Positions 8,329 to 17,497 of a stretch of 64,000 bases of DNA are shown here, piece by piece. Below the pieces are notes generated by a model, which had not been told where the DNA came from, did no database searches, and saw nothing but the letters and a program-made list of their open reading frames with translations. Location: positions 434,001 through 498,000 of the forward strand of contig NZ_RYYV01000001.1 in the NCBI RefSeq assembly GCF_003977665.1, in the 5' to 3' direction. Origin of the DNA: Dyella choica (GTDB taxonomy: Bacteria > Pseudomonadota > Gammaproteobacteria > Xanthomonadales > Rhodanobacteraceae). Every line of letters starts with the position of its first letter. The first letter of the stretch is position 1. Both the position numbers and the translations under genes were made by a program.

Positions 8329-11300
8329 ATGCAGACTCCGATCAGTCACCCGCCCCTCCCCACCACCCCCAAGCAGCGCCGTTTCTGGACGCCCCCGCAC
8401 GGCTCCGCCCGCGCGCTGCTGGTAGCCGAAACCGCTCGTTCGCACGACGGCCTGGTGGTGGTGGTGACACGCGATACGCAACGCGCCCATGCATTGGAAG
8501 ACGAGCTGCGCATTTTCGCAGGCAGCTTGCCGGTGCTGCATTTCCCTGATTGGGAAACCCTGCCTTACGATGTCTTCAGCCCGCATCCTGACATCGTCTC
8601 CCAGCGCATCGCTACGCTATATCAGTTGCCAAGCGTCAAGCGTGGCGTGCTGGTGGTGCCGGCCGCGACGCTGATGCAGCGCATTGCGCCACGCGCGCAT
8701 GTCACCGGTGCCGGCCTGGTGCTGAGCAAGGGGCAAAAGCTCGATCTCGCCGCAGAGCAGCGCCGGCTGGAAGCCTGCGGCTACCGGCACGTGCCGCAAG
8801 TGGCCGAACCGGGCGACTTTGCCGTGCGCGGCGCGCTGATCGACATCTACCCGATGGGCGCGGGCGAGCCGTATCGCATCGAACTGTTCGATGACGAAGT
8901 GGAATCGATCCGCAGCTTCGATCCGGAAACGCAGCGCTCGCAGCAGCAAGTGGAAAAAGTCGAATTGCTGCCTGCGCGCGAGTTTCCCGTCACCGATGAT
9001 GCCGCGAAGGTTTTCCGCAACCGCTTGCGTGAGCGCTTTCCCATCGACGTGCGCCGCTGTCCGCTCTACCAGGACATGAAGGAAGGTGTCACCCCCGGTG
9101 GCATCGAGTATTACCTGCCGCTGTTTTTCGAAAACACCGCTACTCTGTTCGATTATCTTGCCGACAACGCGTTGTTCGTACTGGGCGAAGGGACCCACGA
9201 AGCGTCCGAACAGTTCCGGACCCAAACCGCCGAACGCTACGACCAGCGCGCGCACGATATCGAACGTCCCGTCCTGCCGCCGGCCGAGCTGTACCTCTCG
9301 CCCGAACAGTTGCGCGAGCAGCTCAACAAGCGCCTGCGCGTAGAAGTGGCCGACGCCGGCCACGAACATGCGGTCGATGCCGGCACGCAACCTGCACCGG
9401 AGGTCCCGCTCAACCGCAAAGGCGAGGAGCCGGGTACCTCGCTGCGGCACTTCATCGAAGCCTATCCGGGGCGCACGCTGATCGCCGCCGACTCGGCCGG
9501 CCGCCGCGAAGCCTTGCTCGAACAACTGGCCACCGCCGGCCTGCGCCCGCCCCATGTCGACAGTTGGACCGCGTTCCTCACCGACGCGAACCAGCTCGCG
9601 ATCACCATCGCACCGCTGGAACAGGGCTTTGCGCTGAAGCAGCCGGCGATTACCGTGCTAACCGAACGCGAGCTGTTCGGCGAGCGCGTGCGCACCGAAC
9701 GCAAGCGCCGGCGCGGTGCGGCGCGTGATCCGGAAACGATCATTCGCGACCTGACCGAGCTCTCCATCGGAGCGCCGATCGTGCACGTCGATCACGGCGT
9801 GGGCCGCTACCAGGGCCTGGTATCGATGGAACTGGGCGGCATGACCGGCGAGTTCCTGGTCATCGAGTATGCCAAGGGTGACAAGCTCTACGTGCCGGTG
9901 GCGCAGTTGGGGCTGGTCAGCCGCTACTCCGGTACCGCGCCGGAACTGGCGCCGCTGCATTCGCTGGGCGGTGACGCCTGGGAGCGCGCGCGCAGGAAAG
10001 CGGCGGAGAAGGTGCGCGACGTGGCCGCCGAGCTGCTGGCGATCTACGCTCAACGCGAAGCGCGCGGTGGCGAATCGCTGCCGATCGACCGCCAGATGGT
10101 GGAGGAATTCGGCAGCAGCTTCCCATTCGAGGAAACGCCCGACCAGCTCAGTGCGATCGACGCCGTGCTTGGCGACCTGGCGCGGCCGCGCGCGATGGAT
10201 CGCGTGATCTGCGGCGATGTGGGCTTCGGCAAAACCGAGGTGGCGCTGCGAGCGGCATTCGCCGCCGCCACCGCCGGCAGGCAGGTCGCGCTGCTGGTGC
10301 CCACCACCTTGCTGGCGCAGCAGCATTATCGCAACTTCGCCGATCGCTTTGCGGACTGGCCGGTCAAAGTAGACGTGCTGTCACGCTTCCGCTCTACCAA
10401 GGAGGTGAACGAAGCGCTCAAGCGCTTGGCCGACGGCCAGATCGACGTCATCATTGGCACGCACAAACTGCTGCAGGCGGACGTGAAATTCAAGCAGTTG
10501 GGACTGGTGATCGTCGACGAGGAGCAACGCTTCGGCGTACGCCAGAAAGAGCAGCTGAAAAAGCTGCGGGCGGAAGTGGATCTGCTCACCATGACCGCCA
10601 CGCCGATTCCGCGCACGCTGAACATGGCCATGAGCGGACTGCGTGACCTCTCGTTGATTACCACGCCGCCCGCGCATCGCATGGCGGTACGCACATTCGT
10701 ATCCACTTGGGAGCCGGCCCTGATTCGCGAGGCCTTCCAGCGCGAACTGCAGCGCGGCGGCCAGATCTATTTCCTGCATAACGAGGTGGAAAGCATCGAG
10801 CGCACCGCGCGCGAAGTGCAGGAACTGATTCCCGATGCGCGCATCGGCATCGCGCACGGCCAGATGCCGGAGCGCGAACTGGAACAGGTGATGGCGGATT
10901 TCCATCGCCAGCGCTTCAATGTCCTGGTGTGCACCACCATCATCGAAACCGGCATCGATATCCCCACCGCCAACACCATCATCATCGATCGGGCGGACCG
11001 TTTCGGCCTTGCGCAGCTGCATCAGCTGCGCGGCCGAGTGGGGCGTTCGCATCATCGCGCCTATGCCTACCTGATCGTGCCGGACCGCCGCTCGATCACC
11101 GCCGATGCGGAAAAGCGCCTGGAAGCGCTCGCCTCGCTGGAAGAACTCGGCGCAGGCTTTACGCTCGCCACGCACGACCTGGAAATCCGCGGTGCGGGCG
11201 AACTGCTGGGCGACGAGCAATCGGGCCAGATCCAGGAAATCGGCTTCGGCCTGTATACCGAGCTGCTGGAACGCGCCGTGCGTGCGTTGAAATCCGGCAA

Positions 11301-11778
11301 AGTGCCCGATTTCGACCTCAGCAGCGAGCATGAAACGGAGGTGGAATTGCACCTTCCCGCGCTGATTCCCGATGACTATCTGCCTGACGTGCACGCGCGA
11401 CTGACGCTGTACAAGCGCATCGCCAGCGCGCGCGATGAGGAAATCCTGCGCGAACTGCAGGTGGAAATGATCGATCGCTTCGGCCTGCTGCCGGATGCGG
11501 TGAAGAACCTGTTCGCCGTGGCCGGCCTGAAACTGATGGCCACGCCGCTTGGCATCCGCAAGCTGGACATGGGCGCGAATGGTGGACGCATCAGCTTCCG
11601 CGACAAGCCCGACATCGATCCGATGGCGATCATCCGCCTGGTGCAGAACTATCCGCGCGTGTACAAGCTGGATGGGCAGGACAAACTGAAGATCAGCCTG
11701 GAGCTGCCTGGGGCGAGCGAGCGGATTCGCGCGGCGCAGGAACTGCTTGGAAGGCTTGGAGCGCGCAAAGCGGCGTAG
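8329..11778 (+). CDS. mfd: Transcription-repair coupling factor Mfd
   Basis: ATP-dependent DNA translocase that removes stalled RNA polymerase at lesions and recruits UvrA. Length 1149 matches E. coli Mfd (1148). The order is as expected: UvrB-like N-terminal domains (1-350), RNA-polymerase interaction domain with the HVDHGVGRYQGL segment (about 485), RecG-like helicase with Walker A GDVGFGKT (629-636), DEEQ box, TATPIPRTL (motif III), the IIETGIDIP and QLRGRVGRS motifs, and a C-terminal TRCF domain. It stands alone, preceded by a repeat and followed by two hairpins that probably end transcription against the convergent egtD. Confidence 0.97.
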   Translation: MQTPISHPPLPTTPKQRRFWTPPHGSARALLVAETARSHDGLVVVVTRDTQRAHALEDELRIFAGSLPVLHFPDWETLPYDVFSPHPDIVSQRIATLYQLPSVKRGVLVVPAATLMQRIAPRAHVTGAGLVLSKGQKLDLAAEQRRLEACGYRHVPQVAEPGDFAVRGALIDIYPMGAGEPYRIELFDDEVESIRSFDPETQRSQQQVEKVELLPAREFPVTDDAAKVFRNRLRERFPIDVRRCPLYQDMKEGVTPGGIEYYLPLFFENTATLFDYLADNALFVLGEGTHEASEQFRTQTAERYDQRAHDIERPVLPPAELYLSPEQLREQLNKRLRVEVADAGHEHAVDAGTQPAPEVPLNRKGEEPGTSLRHFIEAYPGRTLIAADSAGRREALLEQLATAGLRPPHVDSWTAFLTDANQLAITIAPLEQGFALKQPAITVLTERELFGERVRTERKRRRGAARDPETIIRDLTELSIGAPIVHVDHGVGRYQGLVSMELGGMTGEFLVIEYAKGDKLYVPVAQLGLVSRYSGTAPELAPLHSLGGDAWERARRKAAEKVRDVAAELLAIYAQREARGGESLPIDRQMVEEFGSSFPFEETPDQLSAIDAVLGDLARPRAMDRVICGDVGFGKTEVALRAAFAAATAGRQVALLVPTTLLAQQHYRNFADRFADWPVKVDVLSRFRSTKEVNEALKRLADGQIDVIIGTHKLLQADVKFKQLGLVIVDEEQRFGVRQKEQLKKLRAEVDLLTMTATPIPRTLNMAMSGLRDLSLITTPPAHRMAVRTFVSTWEPALIREAFQRELQRGGQIYFLHNEVESIERTAREVQELIPDARIGIAHGQMPERELEQVMADFHRQRFNVLVCTTIIETGIDIPTANTIIIDRADRFGLAQLHQLRGRVGRSHHRAYAYLIVPDRRSITADAEKRLEALASLEELGAGFTLATHDLEIRGAGELLGDEQSGQIQEIGFGLYTELLERAVRALKSGKVPDFDLSSEHETEVELHLPALIPDDYLPDVHARLTLYKRIASARDEEILRELQVEMIDRFGLLPDAVKNLFAVAGLKLMATPLGIRKLDMGANGGRISFRDKPDIDPMAIIRLVQNYPRVYKLDGQDKLKISLELPGASERIRAAQELLGRLGARKAA

Positions 11779-11785
11779 AGCCCTG

Positions 11786-11903
11786 CTCTCTCCCCTGCTT
11801 GGCAGGAGAGGGGTGGGGTTACACGAGCTTGCCGCACCATTGAGATTCATCGCGAGGTTGCTTCACCCCACCCCAACCCTCCCCTACTACACGTAGGGGA
11901 GGG
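11786..11903. repeat. Intergenic inverted repeats between convergent mfd and egtD
   Basis: A perfect 11-bp stem (11877-11887 with 11893-11903, loop TACAC) lies just after egtD on its strand, and an imperfect hairpin (11786-11810) lies after mfd. GGGGTGGGG near 11810-11818 can also pair with CCCCACCCC near 11867-11875, giving a nested fold. There is no T-tract, so termination is only a possible role. Confidence 0.5.
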
Positions 11904-11908
11904 AGCCA

Positions 11909-12880
11909 TCACACCGCGCGCGTGAGGTATTGCAGGCTGAACAGCCGCTCCGGATCAAACCACACATGCCGCACGGCCAAGCCGGCCGTCGCCGCCAGCG
12001 CTGCAAAATCCTCCGGCGAATACTTGCAGCTGTACTCCACCAGCATCGCTTCCTCTTCGCGGAACAGCACCTGTAAGCGCCCTACGCGCACGCGCTGTTC
12101 CCGCTCGCTGAGAATATGCGTTTCGATTCGACCTGCCATCGCGTTGTAATGCGCACGATGCCGGAACGCACCCAGATCGAAGTTGCAGCCAAGCTCGCGA
12201 TTCAGGCGCGCCAACATGTTGAGCGTGAACGCAGAGGTGACACCTGCGCGATCGTTGTACGCCGCCTCGATGGTTGCACGATCCTTCTTCAGATCCGCAC
12301 CGACCAGGATGCCGCCGTTGTCGCCCATCTCACCGCGCATCTTGCGCAATAGCTGCGCGGCTTCGCGATCCTCGAAGTTGCCGATGGTGGAACCGGGGAA
12401 ATAGACCACGGTGCGGCGCGGTGCGCGCGGCGGCACCGGCAGACGCAACGGCCGGGTGAAGTCCACGGCCAATGGCTGGATCGGCAGATGCGGAAAATAC
12501 CCGGCCATGCGTTCCATGCTGTGCCGCAAGGGTTCGGAGGAGAGCTCGATCGGCACCCACGCCACCGGCGTGGGCAGGTGTTCCAGCAACGACCGCGTCT
12601 TGATCGCGTGACCACTACCGTATTCGACCAGGCGTACGTCCGGCCCGAGTACCTCGGCGATTTCACCGGCGTGCTGATTCAGCAGGGCAATTTCGGCACG
12701 GGTGAGGTAGTACTCCGGCTGCTCGCAAATCTGCTCGAACAGGGCCGAGCCCTGTTCGTCATAGAACAGCCAGGAAGGCAGGCGCTTGGGCTGCGAGCGC
12801 AAGCCGCGCTGCACCACTTGCAACAACAGATTATCGGGTGGACGTTGTTCGTCCCGTACTGCATAAGCTTGAACACTCAT
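11909..12880 (-). CDS. egtD: L-histidine N(alpha)-methyltransferase EgtD
   Basis: SAM-dependent enzyme making hercynine by trimethylating the alpha-amino group of histidine, the first step of ergothioneine synthesis. Length 323 is that of EgtD. Visible motifs are the SAM loop VEYGSGHAIKTR (residues 85-96) and FPGSTIGNF near 167, both typical of the family. ATG 12880 overlaps the egtB stop by four bases (ATGA), so translation is probably coupled; a longer in-frame start at 13000 would lie inside egtB. No egtA, egtC or egtE gene is near, so the sulfur donor and lyase step must be encoded elsewhere or differ. Confidence 0.9.
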   Translation of the reverse strand: MSVQAYAVRDEQRPPDNLLLQVVQRGLRSQPKRLPSWLFYDEQGSALFEQICEQPEYYLTRAEIALLNQHAGEIAEVLGPDVRLVEYGSGHAIKTRSLLEHLPTPVAWVPIELSSEPLRHSMERMAGYFPHLPIQPLAVDFTRPLRLPVPPRAPRRTVVYFPGSTIGNFEDREAAQLLRKMRGEMGDNGGILVGADLKKDRATIEAAYNDRAGVTSAFTLNMLARLNRELGCNFDLGAFRHRAHYNAMAGRIETHILSEREQRVRVGRLQVLFREEEAMLVEYSCKYSPEDFAALAATAGLAVRHVWFDPERLFSLQYLTRAV

Positions 12881-14127
12881 CGGTCCTGTCCCAGTCGAAT
12901 GCCCGCAAATTGCCAGCGGGCATGGGGCGGAAAGAAATTGCGGTAGCTGGCGCGAATGTGGTCGCGCGGTGTTGCGCACGAACCTCCGCGCAGCACCCAC
13001 TGGCCGTTCATGAATTTGCCGTTGTATTCACCCAGCGCACCCGGCAAGGGCTTGAATCCGGGATAGCTGACGTAGGGCGAAGCGGTCCATTCCCACACGT
13101 CGCCGAACATCTGCAGCAGGCCATCGCCCAGCGAACCGGCGATGGGATGGAAATGGGCGTTGTCCTGGAAGTTGCCATGGACCGGCAGCCGCGCCGCGGC
13201 ATCCTCCCACTCGGCTTCGGTGGGCAAGCGCGCACCGGCCCAACGCGCAAACGCATCCGCTTCGAAGTAGCTGATGTGGCAGAGCGGCGCATGTGGATCG
13301 AGCGGGCGAACCCCGGTCAGCGTAAATTCGCTCGCCAGGTCTTCCTGCCAGTACAAAGGCCGCTGCCAGCCCTCGCGCTGCACCACCGTCCAGCCATCAG
13401 ACAACCACAGGCCTGCTTCCTGGTAACCGCCATCGCGCACGAAGGCGAGGTATTCGGCATTGGTCACCAGGCGGTTGGCCAGGGCATGCGCGGAAAGCCA
13501 GGTGGTATGCCGGGGGGTTTCGTTGTCGTAGGCGAAACCGTCGCCTTCGTGACCGATGTCGACCGGCCCTTGCCTGCCGGGCAGGAAACGCAAAGGGGCG
13601 ATTCGGCCCTCGCCCGGCATGGCTATGTCGCGGTACACCGGCTGCAACGGATTGCATGAGAACAGGTGCTTGAGGTCGGTAAGCAACAGTTCCTGATGCT
13701 GCTGTTCGTGCTGCAGCCCCAGTTCAATGCGGGCGGCCAGTTCGCTATTGACGCCACGCACCAGCAACTCGCCGACCGCTTCTTCGACTCGCGCACGGTA
13801 GTCGCGAATCTCGCCGAGCGTCGGCCGCGACAGCAGGCCGCGCTGTGGGCGCGCGTGCATCGGCCCGACCGATTCATAGTAGGAATTGAACAGATAATGC
13901 CATTCGTGGTTGGGCGATCGGTAATCCGGATCGTGCCCCAGCACAAATTGCTCAAAGAACCAGGTGGTATGCGCTAGATGCCATTTTCCGGGACTCGCGT
14001 CCGGCATCGACTGCACTTGCAGGTCTTCGCCGCTCAATCCGGCGCACAGTGCCAGCGTTTGCCGGCGTATGCGCATGAACCGCGCGACGGCATCTTTGGT
14101 ATCTACAGCGAATGTGGGGACATTCAT
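12877..14127 (-). CDS. egtB: Hercynine oxygenase EgtB
   Basis: Non-haem iron sulfoxide synthase that joins hercynine to a cysteine-containing thiol using O2. The N-terminal DinB-like domain supplies the three iron ligands His50 (GKWHLAHTTW), His140 and His144 (HEQQHQE); the C-terminal half is an FGE-sulfatase-like domain ending with LRGGSCATP and RNFFPP motifs. Length 416 fits. ATG 14127 gives MNVPTF and the normal N-terminus; an in-frame upstream start at 14199 is not needed. First gene of the egtB-egtD pair. Whether it uses cysteine or gamma-glutamylcysteine cannot be told by eye. Confidence 0.9.
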   Translation of the reverse strand: MNVPTFAVDTKDAVARFMRIRRQTLALCAGLSGEDLQVQSMPDASPGKWHLAHTTWFFEQFVLGHDPDYRSPNHEWHYLFNSYYESVGPMHARPQRGLLSRPTLGEIRDYRARVEEAVGELLVRGVNSELAARIELGLQHEQQHQELLLTDLKHLFSCNPLQPVYRDIAMPGEGRIAPLRFLPGRQGPVDIGHEGDGFAYDNETPRHTTWLSAHALANRLVTNAEYLAFVRDGGYQEAGLWLSDGWTVVQREGWQRPLYWQEDLASEFTLTGVRPLDPHAPLCHISYFEADAFARWAGARLPTEAEWEDAAARLPVHGNFQDNAHFHPIAGSLGDGLLQMFGDVWEWTASPYVSYPGFKPLPGALGEYNGKFMNGQWVLRGGSCATPRDHIRASYRNFFPPHARWQFAGIRLGQDR

Positions 14128-14305
14128 GACGCAGGCTCGATAGGGGCGAACGTGCTGCGATACACCTTGTGGCGCGCGAAACAGCGGACGATCATACAAC
14201 CACCATGCCGCAGCAGTTGTTCATATTCTGTGATGCGCCCATGGCAGGAATATGGCCGGCTTTGGCCAGCACCATCCATGCTTGATTCAGCAGTGAGGTG
14301 ACCCC

Positions 14306-14746
14306 ATGAAGACCGTCTTGTGTATGGTGCTGGGCGTTACGCTGGTGGCGACCGTAGCACCCGCATCGGCGCAATCGGCAGCCACGCATAGCTTGCCCTA
14401 TAACGACTGCATGCGCCTTGACCAGATCAACGAATGGCACGTGGTGGATGCGCAGACCGCGATCGTGCGTACCGGCCCCTATCAGCGTTATCTGGTGAAA
14501 CTGAAGGCGAGCTGCGACAAATTGGGCATTGGCCCTCGTGGTCTTGAGTTCATAGCCAGCGACGCGGATAAGGCCGTCGCGCCCCTGCGCATCTGCGGCG
14601 GAGTAGGTGAAAAAGTCCGCTCGAGAGAACAACCCCCTTGCGCCATCGATTCGGTCAGCCTGATCGACGAAGCGACCTTCGATGGCTATCGCAGCCACGC
14701 CAAGTACCACAGCGTGACTAGCCAGCAGCCAAGCAGGAATCCCTGA
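14306..14746 (+). CDS. DUF6491-like secreted protein
   Basis: Small exported protein of 146 residues. A signal peptide with cleavage near ASA-Q at residue 23 precedes a compact domain with five cysteines (about 33, 72, 98, 113 and nearby), which suggests disulfides. The pattern of a Cys near the start, a W-H-V-V-D-x-x-T-A-I-V core and a C-terminal GYRSHAKYH resembles DUF6491 proteins of Xanthomonadales; that match is from memory of the family. A GAGGTG ribosome-binding site supports ATG 14306. It shares a bidirectional terminator with the convergent gene at 14803. Function unknown. Confidence 0.7.
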   Translation: MKTVLCMVLGVTLVATVAPASAQSAATHSLPYNDCMRLDQINEWHVVDAQTAIVRTGPYQRYLVKLKASCDKLGIGPRGLEFIASDADKAVAPLRICGGVGEKVRSREQPPCAIDSVSLIDEATFDGYRSHAKYHSVTSQQPSRNP

Positions 14747-14756
14747 AGCAAGAAAA

Positions 14757-14784
14757 GAGCCCGGCCATCGGCCGGGCTCTTTTT
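14757..14784. terminator. Bidirectional rho-independent terminator
   Basis: A GC-rich stem GAGCCCGGCC/GGCCGGGCTC (14757-14779) with a 3-base loop is followed by TTTTT on the plus strand, and AGAAAA upstream gives a U-tract on the minus strand. It lies between two convergent small genes and can serve both. Confidence 0.9.
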
Positions 14785-14802
14785 GAGTTTCTCATCCAAC
14801 GA

Positions 14803-15246
14803 TCAGTATGCCGGGCCGATATAGCGGGTCTGGTAGGGATCCGACGTGATCACGGTGGTGGTCACCACCGGCGGTGGAGCCGACTGGTAGACCACGGTGC
14901 CAGGCGTATACACCACGGTCGGCGGCGGCGCGTAATACACCGGCGGTCCCGCCACTGCACCCGCTACGAGACCGGCAACGGCGCCACCCACAATGGCGCC
15001 GGCAATCCAGCGGTCGCCACGCCAATAGCCGCAGCCGTAGCAGCCGCCGTGATAGTAACCATAACCGCCATGGTAATAACCATAGCCACCACCGTGCCAG
15101 CCATAACCACCGTGCCAACCACCATAACCGCCATGCCAGCCTGGGCCGCCCCAGGGATGCGCCGCAGCGCTGAAGGGCACCGCAACCCCGGCTACCGCCA
15201 AGGCCAGACCGACCGCAACGAACTTGCCGACATTCCGTTTAAACAT
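14803..15246 (-). CDS. Secreted Gly/His/Tyr-rich protein with a glycine zipper
   Basis: Exported protein of 147 residues. After a signal peptide (cleavage near AAA-H, residue 29) comes a low-complexity block, residues 30-75, built of W-H-G-G-Y and Y-Y-H-G-G-Y repeats with two cysteines, then a glycine-zipper helix (AGAIVGGAVAGLVAGAVAG, about 82-100) and a Pro/Val/Thr-rich tail. The zipper suggests membrane or outer-membrane association; the His/Tyr block could bind metal. The start has a clear GGAGGT ribosome-binding site. The real function is unknown. A perfect 8-bp dyad flanks its promoter region (15259-15304). Confidence 0.75.
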   Translation of the reverse strand: MFKRNVGKFVAVGLALAVAGVAVPFSAAAHPWGGPGWHGGYGGWHGGYGWHGGGYGYYHGGYGYYHGGCYGCGYWRGDRWIAGAIVGGAVAGLVAGAVAGPPVYYAPPPTVVYTPGTVVYQSAPPPVVTTTVITSDPYQTRYIGPAY

Positions 15247-15258
15247 GGCACACCTCCA

Positions 15259-15304
15259 TCAGTACACCGTGCATAGTGAGCCGGAGGCACTTAATCTGTA
15301 CTGA
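15259..15304. promoter_or_regulatory. Perfect 8-bp dyad upstream of the Gly/His-rich gene
   Basis: TCAGTACA (15259-15266) and TGTACTGA (15297-15304) are exact inverted repeats 30 bases apart, with a weaker GTGC/GCAC dyad inside. They sit in the short gap between the rlmKL stop and the start of the minus-strand gene at 15246, so they could be an operator or a weak terminator. Confidence 0.35.
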
Positions 15305-15310
15305 AGGGTT

Positions 15311-17497
15311 TTATGGCTTGACGCGGGCGTTTTGCCAGGGATTGACCTGGCTTCCACTCGCGTGCGGACGCAACAACCAGCAATCGTGGATATTGGCGCG
15401 CCGCGAAAAATCGAACGGGATGCTGCCTGCCCCCCAGGGTTCGATGGCAAGCTGCGGCGCGAGCGCCTCGCGGTCGAGCGAGAAGCGGCGAAAATTGTTG
15501 GAAAACAGGATCACGCCATCGTGCGCGAGCCGCTGTGCGCAAGCCAACAGCAACTTGACGTGATCGCGCTGCACGTCGAAATCTTCCGCCCGCTTGGAAT
15601 TGGAAAAGGTCGGCGGATCCACGTAGATCAAGCCATAGCGCTCGCGCGTACGCTCGAGAAAACCGGCAGCATCCGCCTGGACCAGACGATGTCGTTCGCC
15701 GGCAAAGCCATTCAGCGCAAGATTGCGCGACGCCCATTCCAGATAAGTGCCTGACAGGTCGACGCTGGTGGTATCGCGCGCACCGCCCGCTGCGGCGTAG
15801 ACGCTGGCAGTGGCCGTATAGGCGAACAAATTGAGAAAGCGCCTGCCTGCCGCCAGCTCGCGCACTTTCGCGCGGACCAGGCGGTGATCGAGGAACAGGC
15901 CGGTATCCAGGTAATCGTAAAGGTTCACCAGGAAGGTCAAGCCGCCCTCTTCCACTTCGATGAACTCGCCCCTTTGATCGAACTGGCCGTATTTAGAACC
16001 GCCCTTGCCGCGCTCACGGGTCTTGATGGCTATGCGTGCGCGTGGCGTGTCGAACACCTCACCGGCTGCGCGCGCGATCTCCCGCAGGCGCGTGCGCGTC
16101 ACTTCCACGGGAACGTCTGCAGGTGCACGGTATTCCTGGACATGCAGATGGGTGCTGCCGGATTTGTCGGCATAAACGTCGATCGCCGCGGCGTATTCCG
16201 GCAGATCCTGATCGTAGGCGCGCCAGGCATGGATACCTTCGCGCTCCAGCCGCTTGCGCAGATGCCTGGCGTTCTTTTCCAGCCGGTTCTTCAGCATCTG
16301 CGCGCCGGGCGAGAGCGGCGGCTTTTCACGCGGCGTTTCATCGCGCGCATGCAATTCGAAGATCAGCAGCACCGTTTCCAGCGCGCCGTTGTAAAGCGTG
16401 TATTTCTTTTCTGCGCGCAGGGTGGTGGCGCGCCCCAGTTCCGCATCGCCGGCAAGCACGGCCGCGCGCCAGCCGTTGAAATGATCGCGCAGGGTTTCAC
16501 CCAGGTTGCGATAGAACCTGGGCAGGCTTTCGCGTTCACCCAACCGCTCGCCATAAGGCGGATTGGTGATGACCAATCCCTGCGTAAAGCCGGGCGGCGG
16601 ACGCACGTGCAGCGCATCGTGGCGATCCAGCGTAAAGAAGCCGGCAATGCCCGCTTCCTGCGCATTGCGCTTGGCCATCTGCACCATGCGCGAATCCGCA
16701 TCGGAACCAAAAAAGCAGCTGCGTAACGCAGGCAGGCCGATTTCCGCACGCCTGCTCGCTTCGTCAAGCAGACTGCGCCACAGCGCAATGTCGTGCTGCT
16801 TCCAGCCGAGAAAACCGTAGTACTCACGACGCAAGCCCGGTGCGACATCCGCCGCCATCAAGGCGCCTTCGATCACGATCGTGCCGGAGCCACACATGGG
16901 ATCGAGCAGCGCGCCGCCTTGGGCATAGATGGCCGGCCAGCCCGCGCGCAACAGCATCGCCGCAGCCAGATTTTCCTTGAGCGGTGCTTCGCCCTGGGTT
17001 TCACGCCAGCCGCGGCGGTGCAAGGGTGCGCCGGCGAGATCGATCGACACCGTTGCGCGATCACGACGCAAGCGCAGGTTGATGCGCACGTCAGGTTCTT
17101 CGGTATCCACGTCTGGACGCGCATGGCCGCGCTGGCGAAACTGATCGACCACCGCATCCTTCACCCGCTGCGCCAGGTATTGGCTATGCGTGAGCTTGCT
17201 TTGCGCGGTATTGGCGTCCACCGCCAGCGTGGCGTGCAGCGCGAGGTGTTCCGACCAGTCGATGGATTGCACACCTGCGTACAAGGCCTCGTCGGACGCC
17301 GCTTCGAATTCGGCCACCGGCAACAGGATGCGACTCGCCAGCCGCGACCACAGGCAGGCGCGATAGGCCGTTTCCAGGCTGCCGGAGAAACGCACGCCGG
17401 CGAGCGCTTCGTGCACCTCGACGGCGCCCAACGACATCAACTCGTCGCGCAACAGGTATTCAAGCCCTTTGGGGCAGGTTGCAAAGAACTGCTTCAA
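15311..17497 (-). CDS. rlmKL: Bifunctional 23S rRNA methyltransferase RlmKL
   Basis: Fused methyltransferase making m2G2445 (RlmL half) and m7G2069 (RlmK half) in 23S rRNA. At 728 residues it is close to the E. coli protein (702). Domains in order: THUMP (about 45-155), the RlmL Rossmann domain with NPPYGERLG near 312, and the C-terminal RlmK domain with LFAYTATASVYAA and DPPTFSNSKR. It starts at 17497, overlapping the stop of the upstream hydrolase gene by four bases, so the two form a coupled pair. A conventional housekeeping gene. Confidence 0.95.
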   Translation of the reverse strand: MKQFFATCPKGLEYLLRDELMSLGAVEVHEALAGVRFSGSLETAYRACLWSRLASRILLPVAEFEAASDEALYAGVQSIDWSEHLALHATLAVDANTAQSKLTHSQYLAQRVKDAVVDQFRQRGHARPDVDTEEPDVRINLRLRRDRATVSIDLAGAPLHRRGWRETQGEAPLKENLAAAMLLRAGWPAIYAQGGALLDPMCGSGTIVIEGALMAADVAPGLRREYYGFLGWKQHDIALWRSLLDEASRRAEIGLPALRSCFFGSDADSRMVQMAKRNAQEAGIAGFFTLDRHDALHVRPPPGFTQGLVITNPPYGERLGERESLPRFYRNLGETLRDHFNGWRAAVLAGDAELGRATTLRAEKKYTLYNGALETVLLIFELHARDETPREKPPLSPGAQMLKNRLEKNARHLRKRLEREGIHAWRAYDQDLPEYAAAIDVYADKSGSTHLHVQEYRAPADVPVEVTRTRLREIARAAGEVFDTPRARIAIKTRERGKGGSKYGQFDQRGEFIEVEEGGLTFLVNLYDYLDTGLFLDHRLVRAKVRELAAGRRFLNLFAYTATASVYAAAGGARDTTSVDLSGTYLEWASRNLALNGFAGERHRLVQADAAGFLERTRERYGLIYVDPPTFSNSKRAEDFDVQRDHVKLLLACAQRLAHDGVILFSNNFRRFSLDREALAPQLAIEPWGAGSIPFDFSRRANIHDCWLLRPHASGSQVNPWQNARVKP

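Noticed and set aside
10381-11850. Minus-strand open frame of about 489 codons under mfd
   Set aside because: Antisense to the helicase and C-terminal part of mfd, no ribosome-binding site or family resemblance.
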